In this document: positions 8,216-16,473 of the stretch, in pieces
Layout: each line of letters starts with the position of its first letter
Position numbering within the stretch: the stretch's first letter is position 1
DNA from: a virus
DNA: 64,000 bases
Reading direction: 5' to 3' (one strand)
IMG/VR virus record: IMGVR_UViG_3300027771_001853
Coordinates: 62,001 to 126,000 of that record
Notes under the pieces: generated by a model
What the model was told of the DNA's origin: nothing
The model's database searches: none
Seen by the model: the letters and a program-made list of their open reading frames with translations, nothing else
Made by a program: the position numbers and the translations under genes

Positions 8216-10141
8216 ATGAGTTTTACTGGATGTAGACCGGGTGAAAATTGTTCGGATTACGGTTATATTTTTAATGATGTATTACCCCCAAATATTGTTG
8301 ATGGGTTAAACGAATTATATGGGTGTGGCATCAACCCTTACTCTTTTATTGATTGCAGTATTTTAACTGGTTGTACTAGTGTGTTAAGTGGTTTAACTGG
8401 CCCTTATATAACTGGTGCTACCTACAACCCTATTAGTGGTTGTCTTACGTTTTTTAGACAAAGTGGTGCCACATTTAGTACATGTGGTTTTTTAACGGGT
8501 GCAACTTCTACAAGTAGTAGTTACTGGTCTGCTGGAACTAGAGGTATTACGTATACCGGAGGGTCTAGTACCTATGTCGGTGTTGGTACTGAGGACCCTA
8601 ATAAAACTTTAACTATTAAGGGTAGTGTGTCCGCTACTACCACATTGGATGTGGATGGAAACACAACCTTATCAACACAATTAAACATTAGTGGTAATAC
8701 AGTTACTTCAGGTAACATATCTTTAACACAAGATAGTTATTTGTATTTTGGGTATGATGTGAATAACCAAACATACATTAGAGAAGATGGGAGTAATTTA
8801 GTGATTGATGCTAACGATGATATACTCTTAAGACCCGATGATGATTTAAAAATAGCTTATGGTAGTACACAATATGCCTCATTTGATGGTTCAAAATCTT
8901 CTTTAGTTATTGGTACTACGGTTGTACCAAACTCTAGATTAACTGTAGATGGTACTCAAAGTGGTTCAGTTAGTTCTATTGCTGAGGCCAATGACCCAAC
9001 GAGTTCCGTAGCACTGGCAAATTTCTTTAATACAAGGTCCGGTACAGTGAGTACCGCTAACCTATTTATAGGTGAGAAAAGAAGTTCTGGGACAGGTGAT
9101 TTCTTTATATACCCACAAGGTACAAACGCAGAAATTTTAATTAATAGTGATTTAGTTCTTGGAGCTTACAAGGCTGGGACCCTATACTCTAGTGAACTTT
9201 TAAGATTAAAAGGTAGTACTGCTAGGGTAGGTATTAAGAATGTTTCACCTGCTTTTGATTTGGATGTTGGTGGTTCCCAAAATGCAACTACAATATATAG
9301 TGCTGGTACCGAATTAAGTTTATTATTTAGAATGAGTAATAGGGGGCATTGGTCAGCTAACACAGCTGGACTAATATACACTGGAGGCACATCAACTACA
9401 GTAGGTATTGGTACTTCGGTACCTAACAAAGAATTAACAGTTATAGGTTCTGTTTCAGCCACGACTGATATGTATGTGGGTAATGATTTAAAGGTTAGTG
9501 GTAATTTAGGTATTGGGGTGACCCCTACTAATGCGTTACACATATCTACAGCTGATAATGTAGTAGCGAAAATTATTAGTACGGACGCTACAGCAACAAT
9601 TGAACTTAGTGATAGTAACACCACCAATGCCGCAGCTTTTAAAAGAGTAACAGATAATTTACAATTCGTTCCAAACGGAGGTAATGTAGGTATAGGTACA
9701 AGTCCAGTAACCAAATTAGATGTACATCACGACCCAACTGATATAAGTGATAATACTGGTGGTGGTGACGTAATTACTTTTGGTATTGAGTCGAACGCAA
9801 ATAGTTTATCTGCTGGAACACTAATGTGGTTACATACTGACGGTTACTGGTATAACACAGATGCTGACAATGTTGCGAGTGGTGCTACTAATTTAATAGC
9901 TATAGCTTTAGGGACCGCAGTAAGTGACGGAATGTTAATTAATGGTTATTACGACTACAGTTCAAATCTCCAGGGGACCTTCGCTAAAGGTATGGCATGT
10001 TATGTGTCAGAGAATGCTGGATTTGTGGATTTTACTGCACCTTCTGGTACTTACGATTATGTAAGAATCTTAGGTTATGGGACAGATAAAGTTAATATAA
10101 TATACTTTAACCCTGATAAGACTTGGGTTGAGTTGTCTTAG
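8216..10141 (+). CDS. Tail-fibre or appendage protein with GIGT repeats
   Basis: This 641-residue protein is rich in Gly, Thr and Ser. It carries at least six copies of a beta-type motif related to 'VGIGTxxPxxxLxV', for example 'VGVGTEDPNKTLTI', 'VGIGTSVPNKELTV' and 'VGIGTSPVTKLDV'. The motif is common in trimeric phage fibres and fibre-like surface proteins. A 47-residue block is duplicated (8522-8662 and 9347-9487). The last 140 residues form a distinct domain ending 'VNIIYFNPDKTWVELS', which may be the tip or trimerisation domain. It lies far from the main tail operon on the opposite strand, so it may be an exchangeable receptor-binding or head-decoration fibre. Confidence 0.72.
   Translation: MSFTGCRPGENCSDYGYIFNDVLPPNIVDGLNELYGCGINPYSFIDCSILTGCTSVLSGLTGPYITGATYNPISGCLTFFRQSGATFSTCGFLTGATSTSSSYWSAGTRGITYTGGSSTYVGVGTEDPNKTLTIKGSVSATTTLDVDGNTTLSTQLNISGNTVTSGNISLTQDSYLYFGYDVNNQTYIREDGSNLVIDANDDILLRPDDDLKIAYGSTQYASFDGSKSSLVIGTTVVPNSRLTVDGTQSGSVSSIAEANDPTSSVALANFFNTRSGTVSTANLFIGEKRSSGTGDFFIYPQGTNAEILINSDLVLGAYKAGTLYSSELLRLKGSTARVGIKNVSPAFDLDVGGSQNATTIYSAGTELSLLFRMSNRGHWSANTAGLIYTGGTSTTVGIGTSVPNKELTVIGSVSATTDMYVGNDLKVSGNLGIGVTPTNALHISTADNVVAKIISTDATATIELSDSNTTNAAAFKRVTDNLQFVPNGGNVGIGTSPVTKLDVHHDPTDISDNTGGGDVITFGIESNANSLSAGTLMWLHTDGYWYNTDADNVASGATNLIAIALGTAVSDGMLINGYYDYSSNLQGTFAKGMACYVSENAGFVDFTAPSGTYDYVRILGYGTDKVNIIYFNPDKTWVELS
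8522..8662 (+). repeat. Fibre internal repeat, copy 1
   Basis: It encodes 'YWSAGTRGITYTGGSS...' through '...KGSVSATTTLDVDGN', 47 residues. The copy at 9347-9487 keeps about half or more of the residues, including WSA, YTGG, PNK and GSVSATT. Confidence 0.7.
9347..9487 (+). repeat. Fibre internal repeat, copy 2
   Basis: It encodes 'HWSANTAGLIYTGGTS...' through '...IGSVSATTDMYVGND', equal in length to copy 1. It probably arose by tandem duplication of a fibre shaft unit. Confidence 0.7.
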
Positions 10142-10527
10142 TTAAGACCCACATACCCATAACCGGGTATCTCTTGGAATGGTCCGTCAGGTATGTCACT
10201 TTCTTCAATTCTTTGAGGAATAACTTTTAATATGGGTGTACCATCTTCATTAACACCCACAATCTTTACCATATCCTTAGCTATTAATTCTTTAAGTTCA
10301 TACCTAATGTTTTGTTGTATTACGTCTTGTATCACTTCTGCTATCTCTTGTTTTGTTAAGGTTGGGTCCCCGTGAGTTTCATAATTCTTTGTAGCTACCT
10401 CTTCTAAACCCTCGTAAAACATATCCTCATCAGCATATGGGATATTGAACATTTGATTTCTAGCGTTTTCATTGGTCTCAAAAAAATTCCTAATGTTAGT
10501 TATGTATATTTGAATGTCTATTTCCAT
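10138..10527 (-). CDS. Hypothetical protein, 129 aa
   Basis: This acidic, mostly helical protein has no signal peptide or membrane segment. The N-terminal part ('EIDIQIYITNIRNFFETNEN') and the middle ('TKQEIAEVIQDVIQQNIRYE') look like packed helices. The C-terminus is proline/glycine-rich ('EIPGYGYVGLN'). The stop overlaps that of the fibre gene by 4 nt in a convergent arrangement. This leaves no room for a terminator between them. No family is recognised. Confidence 0.6.
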   Translation of the reverse strand: MEIDIQIYITNIRNFFETNENARNQMFNIPYADEDMFYEGLEEVATKNYETHGDPTLTKQEIAEVIQDVIQQNIRYELKELIAKDMVKIVGVNEDGTPILKVIPQRIEESDIPDGPFQEIPGYGYVGLN

Positions 10528-10530
10528 TAT

Positions 10531-10539
10531 TTATAAATA
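10531..10539 (-). promoter_or_regulatory. TATTTATAA element upstream of the gene at 10527
   Basis: On the coding strand the sequence is TATTTATAA, ending 3 nt before the ATG. The reverse complement contains TATAAATA, which equals the T4 late-promoter consensus. The 82-nt divergent region 10528-10609 also holds the element for the gene at 10610. Confidence 0.3.
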
Positions 10540-10586
10540 TTAATAAGTTCATACAAATATAAAAACTTTTTTCTTTAATGTCATAA

Positions 10587-10595
10587 TATTTATAA
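10587..10595 (+). promoter_or_regulatory. TATTTATAA element upstream of the gene at 10610
   Basis: It ends 14 nt before the ATG at 10610, a spacing similar to that at 4815 and 8216. Confidence 0.33.
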
Positions 10596-10609
10596 TTAAA
10601 GATATTAAT

Positions 10610-11506
10610 ATGAGTAACCATAAAATTATACTTACCCCGGAACAAATCAAATACGTCTTAAAAGAAAGTAAAGGCAAGAATAACAATAAGGACGAAAAAC
10701 TATTGACTGAAGTTGATTGGAATTTTGTCGCTGATATAGTTGGTATTGTAGACCCTACAGGTGTTGTGGATTTAGCAAATGGTATATCTTACGCAACTCA
10801 AGGAAGATGGTTATTTGCTTTTTTAAGTTGGGTAGCTATAGTCCCTTACGTGGGTGATGCGGTAGCTAAACCTTTTTCTTTCATGTTAAGGGGTAGTAAA
10901 GGTGCTATTAAAAGTGTTGATGCCGCAATCAAAACTGGTAAAGCTGCTAATGTGTCAGCAGCACTAGGTAAAGCTGGTGTTAAAGAAGGTGCGGAAGCTT
11001 TCGTTAAGGGAGCGACAAAACCTATGGAAGGGATATTAACAAAACTAAAAAAAGTCCCTTTGTTTGGTACGGTTGCAAAAGACGCTGGGAAATGGTGGAA
11101 AATTTTCTCTACAGGGGCTGTTATGAAATCCTCACTTAAAACGACTAAATTAGGTACGGTCACTGGTTTAGGTATAAGAAGAGGATTTGCTAAAGCAGCT
11201 ACTAAACTTACTAGTGGTAATAAAAATGTAGTGTCAGCCTCAATAGCTTTAATGACCCCAAGTGCTTTAAGGACTTTAGGTTTTAGAACTAAAATGTATG
11301 GTAGATTAGCTGGTGTTGGTACCGGTGGTGAAAAGGCTGGTGTAATGGGGGATTTTCTAGAAACCTCTGAAGGTGAACAATGGTGGGATGGTTTAAGTGA
11401 TGACCAACAAAACCATTTAACTAGTCAAGAAACTGTAGAAGAAGGAGGTGAAGGTAAAAGTAATGATGAACTTATGAAGATTTTATCTAAACTAGTTTCA
11501 TCTTAA
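10610..11506 (+). CDS. Possible virion-packaged protein with a pre-toxin-like hydrophobic segment
   Basis: The 298-residue protein starts 'MSNHKIILTPEQIKYVLKES' with an LKE site at 17-19. Residues 45-95 contain 'DIVGIVDPTGVVDLANGISY' and then 'SWVAIVPYVGDAVAKP'. This resembles the 'DP-G-D--N---Y-----A--S---P--GD' segment that precedes toxin domains in bacterial polymorphic toxins. The middle is basic and Ala/Gly/Lys-rich (many 'KTGKAANVSAALGKAG'-like helices) and the last 60 residues are acidic. A membrane-inserting or DNA-ejection role is possible. No nuclease or other catalytic motif is seen. Convergent 4-nt overlap with the next gene. Confidence 0.6.
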   Translation: MSNHKIILTPEQIKYVLKESKGKNNNKDEKLLTEVDWNFVADIVGIVDPTGVVDLANGISYATQGRWLFAFLSWVAIVPYVGDAVAKPFSFMLRGSKGAIKSVDAAIKTGKAANVSAALGKAGVKEGAEAFVKGATKPMEGILTKLKKVPLFGTVAKDAGKWWKIFSTGAVMKSSLKTTKLGTVTGLGIRRGFAKAATKLTSGNKNVVSASIALMTPSALRTLGFRTKMYGRLAGVGTGGEKAGVMGDFLETSEGEQWWDGLSDDQQNHLTSQETVEEGGEGKSNDELMKILSKLVSS

Positions 11507-12783
11507 CTTATTAAAAAGTTATTATCTTCTTCACCCCAATCTATAACTTCCTGAGGTACTACCATATTACTATTACCCCTAATATTAATCACTTCTAGGT
11601 TTGGTAGGGTTAGAACCGATAGTGGTAGACTTTTTAAGGATGGGTTATTAGGTACAGATATAAACTCTAGGTTAGTTAGGTCCCCTAAATTTTCAGGTAA
11701 TTCTGACAATGAGTTTTCTATATGTAAAACCTTTAAATTCTTAAAACTTAGTATTTTTTGTGATAGTGGGGACGCCGACTTACTCGTTTTACCACCATCC
11801 ATATCCAATCTAACTAATGTTTTTGGTAGCTTATCTAAGAAATCTTCAAATCCGTATATATTAATATACCTTTGTATTGCACCCTGTCCCTGAGATATTT
11901 CCACAGTATCTTTAAATTCGTCAGTAAGAAACTTAGCAAACTTTTCTTTAAAGAAAGCTTTTAATTCTGGGTATTCAGTAAAAAACTCACTTAAATCTAC
12001 GTTCCTATCTTCTGCATTCATAAATGAATTACTTTCGAAATGGAATTGGTGACTTCTACTTTCGTTAGGACTTTTATTTATATCCTCTTTACGTAAAACC
12101 ATATATAGTGGACCTTGTTTTGCGTAATGGTCATAATAGTTACTACCCTTTGAAGCTGTACACCATCTAGATTGTCCCCCACCATAATGACAGGAGGCTT
12201 CTTTAGTTTTAGGTACCATTATAATCCAATTAGAATCCTCCCATACAACATCCACGTCGTCTCTAACCCTCTCTGCTTTAGTTGTGGTAAGTTCTTCCTT
12301 ACTTACGTTATAGTCTTTTACTTGGTCGTATAACCCCTCAATACTAGGGATTCTATTTATATCTTTTTCACCTTTATACTTACCTGTCTTCTTTAAGTAA
12401 TCGAATTTCATTAAATCCTCTGTTACCTTATATAAATCTTCTATGAATAGACCCTGGGACTGGTCGAGTTCGTCTTTCCAAGATTGGGTACCATATTTGA
12501 ATTCCGCGTCTGCTTTTTGTTGTAATCCCATCCATTGTTTAATTAACCATTGGGTGTATGCACCAACTTTAGTGACATCTCTACTATCCCTATCACCTTC
12601 AAAATCACCCCTAGTAGTGGGGTCGGCTTGCATTAAGTCCGTTAATATATCTAATTCTATTTTAGGTTTTATAACCTTTCCCGAAGCTTTCGTTTTACTT
12701 TTCGCAAATTTATCTACTAAAACTTCGTAACGACTCTGTTCTAGTACTAATTTTTTAAGTATGTCAGTAATACCCATATTCAT
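11503..12783 (-). CDS. C-YG-WCT module protein C, fused to leucine-rich repeats
   Basis: This 426-residue protein starts 'MNMGITDILKKLVLEQSRYE' with a VLE site near residue 15. It then has 'AYTQWLIKQW' (75-84), a helical spacer with 'DLYKVTEDLMKFDYLKK', and 'SCHYGGGQSRWCTASK' with Cys198 and Cys208, one residue more between the cysteines than in proteins A and B. The last 110 residues are three to four leucine-rich repeats ('FKNLKVLHIENSLSELPENL', 'LTNLEFISVPNNPSLKSLP', 'LPNLEVINIRGNS'), a protein-binding fold. LRRs are uncommon in phage proteins and suggest a host-protein target. It is on the opposite strand from A and B. Confidence 0.72.
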   Translation of the reverse strand: MNMGITDILKKLVLEQSRYEVLVDKFAKSKTKASGKVIKPKIELDILTDLMQADPTTRGDFEGDRDSRDVTKVGAYTQWLIKQWMGLQQKADAEFKYGTQSWKDELDQSQGLFIEDLYKVTEDLMKFDYLKKTGKYKGEKDINRIPSIEGLYDQVKDYNVSKEELTTTKAERVRDDVDVVWEDSNWIIMVPKTKEASCHYGGGQSRWCTASKGSNYYDHYAKQGPLYMVLRKEDINKSPNESRSHQFHFESNSFMNAEDRNVDLSEFFTEYPELKAFFKEKFAKFLTDEFKDTVEISQGQGAIQRYINIYGFEDFLDKLPKTLVRLDMDGGKTSKSASPLSQKILSFKNLKVLHIENSLSELPENLGDLTNLEFISVPNNPSLKSLPLSVLTLPNLEVINIRGNSNMVVPQEVIDWGEEDNNFLIS

Positions 12784-12795
12784 AGTATTGTTTAT

Positions 12796-12804
12796 TAATA
12801 AATA
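12796..12804 (-). promoter_or_regulatory. TATTTATTA element upstream of the gene at 12783
   Basis: On the coding strand it reads TATTTATTA, 12 nt before the ATG, in the 54-nt gap to the gene at 12838. Confidence 0.33.
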
Positions 12805-12837
12805 TTGTCTAATTGTGAATTTACCTACCTGTGTGAA

Positions 12838-13122
12838 TTAAGATAATTTGTATTTCTTTAAAGTCCTTTTACAAAGCACTCTTTCCTCCCCATTCTGTAA
12901 AACTAACTCGTAAGCTTTCTTGATTGCGTCTAGACAATCTTTGAACCCTTTCTCTATAACTTTTTTACCTTGGTAGATGGAAGCTTCCTTCGTTCCTGGT
13001 ACCATATCAGCCTTTCCTGACTGTAACTTTCTAGTTCTTGGTTGTTCGATTTTTTGACGGATATCGTATTTTCCAATTTTACAAATATAATTCCCTATTG
13101 TTTCTTTTCTCTTTGTCGCCAT
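12838..13122 (-). CDS. Small basic hypothetical protein, 94 aa
   Basis: This lysine/arginine-rich protein begins 'MATKRKETIGNYICKIGKYD' and ends 'ERVLCKRTLKKYKLS'. A central helix 'KGFKDCLDAIKKAYELVLQN' is amphipathic. The charge suggests nucleic-acid binding, but there is no known motif. It is separated from the gene at 13181 by 58 AT-rich nt that hold TATTTATATTTATATTTG on the coding strand. Confidence 0.55.
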   Translation of the reverse strand: MATKRKETIGNYICKIGKYDIRQKIEQPRTRKLQSGKADMVPGTKEASIYQGKKVIEKGFKDCLDAIKKAYELVLQNGEERVLCKRTLKKYKLS

Positions 13123-13180
13123 TTTAATTTTATTTTTTGATTAGACTTCTTTTAATAGTACAAATATAAATATAAATAAG

Positions 13181-13369
13181 TTATTTACCAACTTTCTTCA
13201 GTATTTTTCTTTCCATGTCTATTATAGTTTTTTCTAGATTTAAAATCTGTTTTTCGACAGTAAGTATTTGTTCTCTTTGTTCTCTAGATGCTTTTGCCTC
13301 CATAATTAACCAAGCGAATGCCACGACCTCTATAATAAATAATAATATTAATAGTGTTGTTTGTATCAT
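13181..13369 (-). CDS. Small membrane protein with a coiled-coil tail, 62 aa
   Basis: One N-terminal transmembrane helix ('TLLILLFIIEVVAFAWLIM') is followed by a heptad-type helix ('REQILTVEKQILNLEKTIID'). This single-pass layout is like that of small holin, spanin or scaffold-anchor proteins, but no family is recognised. I chose the ATG at 13369, 1 nt after the upstream stop, over an upstream in-frame TTG at 13381. It follows the DUF4338 gene in the same operon. Confidence 0.6.
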   Translation of the reverse strand: MIQTTLLILLFIIEVVAFAWLIMEAKASREQREQILTVEKQILNLEKTIIDMERKILKKVGK

Positions 13370-13370
13370 A

Positions 13371-14546
13371 TTACCTACCAACTTCGTCCATATAGTTTTC
13401 CTGTGTTTCTTCCCAGGTTAACCCAATAACATCCCAATAGAATAACATTTCTGGTTTGATTCTGTCTTGTTCATGCATACTTTTATACCTTCTAATCGCT
13501 TTTTTCTTCCACCATTTATCCGTATATGGGATATCGTCTTGGAATTTCTTCTTCATATGTAGGTCTTTTTCTTCTATCTCTCCCCTTAAGAACTCACAAC
13601 CATTATCATACATCATTGCAAGATAGACACCTCTCTTGAACCCGTGGTCGTATTTTGAACCCTTTATCCCACAATGTTTAAAAACTTTGTTAAGTATGTT
13701 CTGTTTAGGTCCGGTAGCACTTATAGCTTTCGCGTGTTCTTCTGGGTGATTCTCTTTTAACCATTTATTCCAAGGAAGGTATGCACTATCATCAGGTTTT
13801 AATCTAACTTTACCAGATGTCTCACCCATTGTCTTAAAGTGTGGCATTCCATTATACATTGAGTTAATCCCGTATAGTGCTGTTGTCCCAACAGCAATCA
13901 ACTTATCACCGTATTTTTCTTCCCAAGCGTCTCTGATTGTTTTACAAGTAGTTAGTGCTGCTACTAATTTACCCATCAACATATTATACCCACCTGGTTG
14001 AGTGGAACATATGGTTGTAGCGATAGCTGTATTGTTTAACTTGTGTTGGTCAAACTTATTAGTTTTATCCCAACCTATGTAAGCATCTCTAACTTTAATA
14101 CTTGTAACGTCGGACCCCAAACAAATCAAACCAAGGACTTTATCTGTTTTCCTATCTCTTACCCAGAATTTCATATTACGTCCAGGATTTGCAACCCATT
14201 CCATTGTGTGGATAAGTTTACGATGGTTTACCCATTCGGTTACACCTTTTCCTGGTGTTGCCATTACAACATAAGGTTCTAACTCTTCAATTTGTTTTAT
14301 GGTACGTTCTACATCATCCAAATCTGATGGTACCCATAGATTTGTTCGGTAGTTGTACAATTTATTTTTTATCTTGGCCATCTTACCACCCTTATTCATT
14401 TCTTGCCACTTTTTATAAAGTGTTTGTTTCTCTACAGACATCTCTTTAAGTAAGTCTAGATTATCTATAAGGTTTTGTTTGTTTTCCTCAAAGTTAAAAG
14501 ACTCTTCAGCCTCTATAACATCAAATATTGTTGTTTGTTGTTTCAT
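13371..14546 (-). CDS. DUF4338 (DruA-like) protein
   Basis: This is a 391-residue protein. The central part matches my memory of the DUF4338 family: 'RDRKTDKVLGLICLGSDV', 'RDAYIGWDKTNKF', 'LNNTAIATTICSTQPGGYNM', 'IRDAWEEKYGDKLIAVGTT', 'LYGINSMYNGMPHFKTMGET'. DUF4338 includes DruA of the Druantia anti-phage systems and is also found with mobile elements; its enzymatic activity is not established. No DruB-E partner (helicase, DruE) is nearby, so this is not a Druantia locus. Neighbours are two small membrane proteins and DnaJ, with 4-nt and 1-nt junctions. It could process DNA or RNA during infection. The family call needs a profile search. Confidence 0.55.
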   Translation of the reverse strand: MKQQTTIFDVIEAEESFNFEENKQNLIDNLDLLKEMSVEKQTLYKKWQEMNKGGKMAKIKNKLYNYRTNLWVPSDLDDVERTIKQIEELEPYVVMATPGKGVTEWVNHRKLIHTMEWVANPGRNMKFWVRDRKTDKVLGLICLGSDVTSIKVRDAYIGWDKTNKFDQHKLNNTAIATTICSTQPGGYNMLMGKLVAALTTCKTIRDAWEEKYGDKLIAVGTTALYGINSMYNGMPHFKTMGETSGKVRLKPDDSAYLPWNKWLKENHPEEHAKAISATGPKQNILNKVFKHCGIKGSKYDHGFKRGVYLAMMYDNGCEFLRGEIEEKDLHMKKKFQDDIPYTDKWWKKKAIRRYKSMHEQDRIKPEMLFYWDVIGLTWEETQENYMDEVGR

Positions 14547-14707
14547 TTTCTATATACTGATTTATCTGTTGTAATGTTTGTCATTAAACGTAGTATAGAA
14601 ATTATAGTTAAAATTGATGCCAATATCAATAATCCTCTATCCCAAGACGCCATAGCAATAACCAATAAAAGTACTGGTACTTCTAATATCCTTAAACCTT
14701 TACTCAT
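14543..14707 (-). CDS. Small membrane protein, 54 aa
   Basis: Two hydrophobic helices ('ILEVPVLLLVIAMASW' and 'GLLILASILTIISILRL') are separated by 'DRG', giving a hairpin topology. It overlaps the DUF4338 gene start by 4 nt (ATGA) and follows the next small membrane gene with a 4-nt gap, so it is translated from the same message. No family is recognised. A holin-like role is possible, but it is far from the amidase gene. Confidence 0.6.
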   Translation of the reverse strand: MSKGLRILEVPVLLLVIAMASWDRGLLILASILTIISILRLMTNITTDKSVYRK

Positions 14708-14711
14708 ATTT

Positions 14712-14870
14712 TTATATTATTAATGCCCATAATTGTTTTATGGTTGTGTAAAACCCGTATGCGGCAAAACCTGAAAACACTATACCACCTAACCATATTT
14801 GTTTCATTATTTTTGATTCTCTTTCAGGTGTCATCTCTTCTACCTTTTTTTTACAATTTTTACATCCCAT
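14712..14870 (-). CDS. Small membrane protein with MGCKNCKKK start, 52 aa
   Basis: It begins '[20 protein letters not shown]', a CxxC pair followed by basic residues, and ends in one hydrophobic helix ('[20 protein letters not shown]'). The ATG at 14870 lies inside the 3' end of the DnaJ gene (11-nt overlap). A second small protein with an MGC start is at 4363-4482. Function unknown; the cysteine pair may bind metal next to a membrane anchor. Confidence 0.6.
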   Translation of the reverse strand: MGCKNCKKKVEEMTPERESKIMKQIWLGGIVFSGFAAYGFYTTIKQLWALII

Positions 14871-15840
14871 GATTTAATAGTTTTTTACGTAAAGACTCAG
14901 CTAATATTTTTTCATCTTCTGTTAGGGGTCTTTCAAACCTAACATTTAACCTTATGACGTAGTCTCCATTACCACCTCTATTACTAAACCCTTTACCCCT
15001 TAATATTAATTCCATACTTGGGTTATGTAGTGGGGGTAATGTAGCATATAAGTCGTTATTTGGGTGGGGTATCCTTAATTTTTTACCAAGTAATAAATCT
15101 AATGGGTTAATTGTAGCTTCATAAACTAAATTATCACCTACTCTACCCAATTCTTCACTAGACAATACGTTTACAAATACCTGTAAATCCCCTGCCACAC
15201 CTCTATAAACCTCATTACCTTTACTAGCTATGGTGTAGTTAGCCCCATTATTAGTTCCTGGTGGTAATTTTATATCAAGAGTCTCATCTTTTAATTCACC
15301 ACCACCAAAACACCCACTAGTACCACAGGACTGACATTCTTGTCTAACTATTTGTCTAAAAAAAGTACTACCTACCATTCTCTCTATAGTCCCTTTCCCA
15401 TCACAATTAGGACATATAGCTCCAGAACAAAGTCTCCTATTGTATCTAATATTTTTATTTATACCAAAAAACGCTTCTTCAAATGTAACCGTGATGTTTA
15501 CTCTTAGTGACGTACCTTTCCTAGTCCTTTGTCTTTGTTGTTGATGATGTTGGTGTTGGTTCCCTGTCTGGTTGAAAAACTCGTTAAATAAATCATCCAT
15601 ACCACCAGCTGGTCCACCACCTCGCATCCCACTAAAAGGGTTGTTTAACTTATTATCATAGACGTTTTTCTTGTCTTTATCACCTAATGTGTTATACGCT
15701 TCTGATATCTCTTTAAATCTGTCAGCACCTTCAGGGTTTTTATCTGGGTGGTACTTTAACGATAATTTCCGATAAGTTTTTTTAATGTCTGTAGGGTTAC
15801 AATCTTTACTTATACCCAATATGTCGTAATAATTTTTCAT
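14860..15840 (-). CDS. dnaJ: DnaJ-like co-chaperone with a reduced zinc-binding domain
   Basis: At 326 residues it is shorter than cellular DnaJ (about 375). The J domain is complete with HPD at 31-33 ('[18 protein letters not shown]'), followed by a short Gly-rich linker. The zinc region is cut down: 'CPNCDGKGT' and 'CQSCGTSGC' replace the usual four CxxCxGxG modules. The C-terminal substrate-binding fold is present ('[19 protein letters not shown]', '[12 protein letters not shown]', '[17 protein letters not shown]'). It would stimulate host DnaK, since no DnaK is seen here. Its ATG abuts the ATG of the divergent gene at 15841 (CATATG) with no spacer. Confidence 0.9.
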   Translation of the reverse strand: MKNYYDILGISKDCNPTDIKKTYRKLSLKYHPDKNPEGADRFKEISEAYNTLGDKDKKNVYDNKLNNPFSGMRGGGPAGGMDDLFNEFFNQTGNQHQHHQQQRQRTRKGTSLRVNITVTFEEAFFGINKNIRYNRRLCSGAICPNCDGKGTIERMVGSTFFRQIVRQECQSCGTSGCFGGGELKDETLDIKLPPGTNNGANYTIASKGNEVYRGVAGDLQVFVNVLSSEELGRVGDNLVYEATINPLDLLLGKKLRIPHPNNDLYATLPPLHNPSMELILRGKGFSNRGGNGDYVIRLNVRFERPLTEDEKILAESLRKKLLNHGM

Positions 15841-16473
15841 ATGTTTAATAAAAAGTTTTATATAATAGTTTTTAATAATGGTAAAAAGAAAAGAATTCTT
15901 TTCAAGTCCAATATATATAGAACTACTAAGGAAAAGTACAAAATACTAACCAAAAAGAAAACAACAATCTTCCCTATTAATGTCTTAGCGAAAGAAAGAG
16001 CTGATTTGGAGTTGGGTCTACTGACTACCGATGAAAGAAAAACTAGGAAAATATATAGAAAAGATATTCTAGGTAGGAACATAAAACTAGAAATGGGTGA
16101 TGGGGATATGTACTTTATTGACTTAAAAAAACATAGTCAAGAAGAGAAAATATACGACCATCAAAAACAAAAAAGAATAGAGGCGTTAGATTTGATTAAC
16201 GACTACATACCCAAGAAAAAGATTACCCAAGTATTCACACTAAACAATAAGTTAATCGTACAAGTGGACGATTTATTTAAATTATTTAGTTTAAAAAATG
16301 TGGTAGAATCTAAAAGATTGATAGACTGTGTGGAAGAGTACCTTTTGAATGAGGGACATGGTAATTGTTTATTCATTAAAGATTTTTCAACTATACAAAG
16401 AAAACAACTATATAGGGTATTAGAGGATAATGGGTTTGATAGGAAGATGTTATACAAACACTACACCTATTAA
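15841..16473 (+). CDS. Hypothetical basic protein, 210 aa
   Basis: This is a lysine-rich protein with a compact C-terminal part ('[20 protein letters not shown]', '[20 protein letters not shown]'). No signal peptide, membrane segment or known motif is seen. It starts at the base next to the dnaJ start on the other strand, so any promoter must lie inside dnaJ. A later start is possible. It ends in a 4-nt convergent overlap with the gene at 16470. I do not recognise it. Confidence 0.6.
   Translation: MFNKKFYIIVFNNGKKKRILFKSNIYRTTKEKYKILTKKKTTIFPINVLAKERADLELGLLTTDERKTRKIYRKDILGRNIKLEMGDGDMYFIDLKKHSQEEKIYDHQKQKRIEALDLINDYIPKKKITQVFTLNNKLIVQVDDLFKLFSLKNVVESKRLIDCVEEYLLNEGHGNCLFIKDFSTIQRKQLYRVLEDNGFDRKMLYKHYTY

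Noticed and set aside
8216-10141. Diversity-generating retroelement with variable region in the fibre
   Set aside because: No reverse transcriptase and no template-repeat copy with adenine-specific differences were seen; the internal repeats are ordinary fibre duplications.
13371-15840. Complete Druantia defence locus
   Set aside because: Only a DruA-like gene is present; none of the other Druantia components is found around it.
15858-16457. Two minus-strand frames within 15841-16473
   Set aside because: They are shadows of the plus-strand gene, which has more protein-like composition and fits the neighbouring gene ends.
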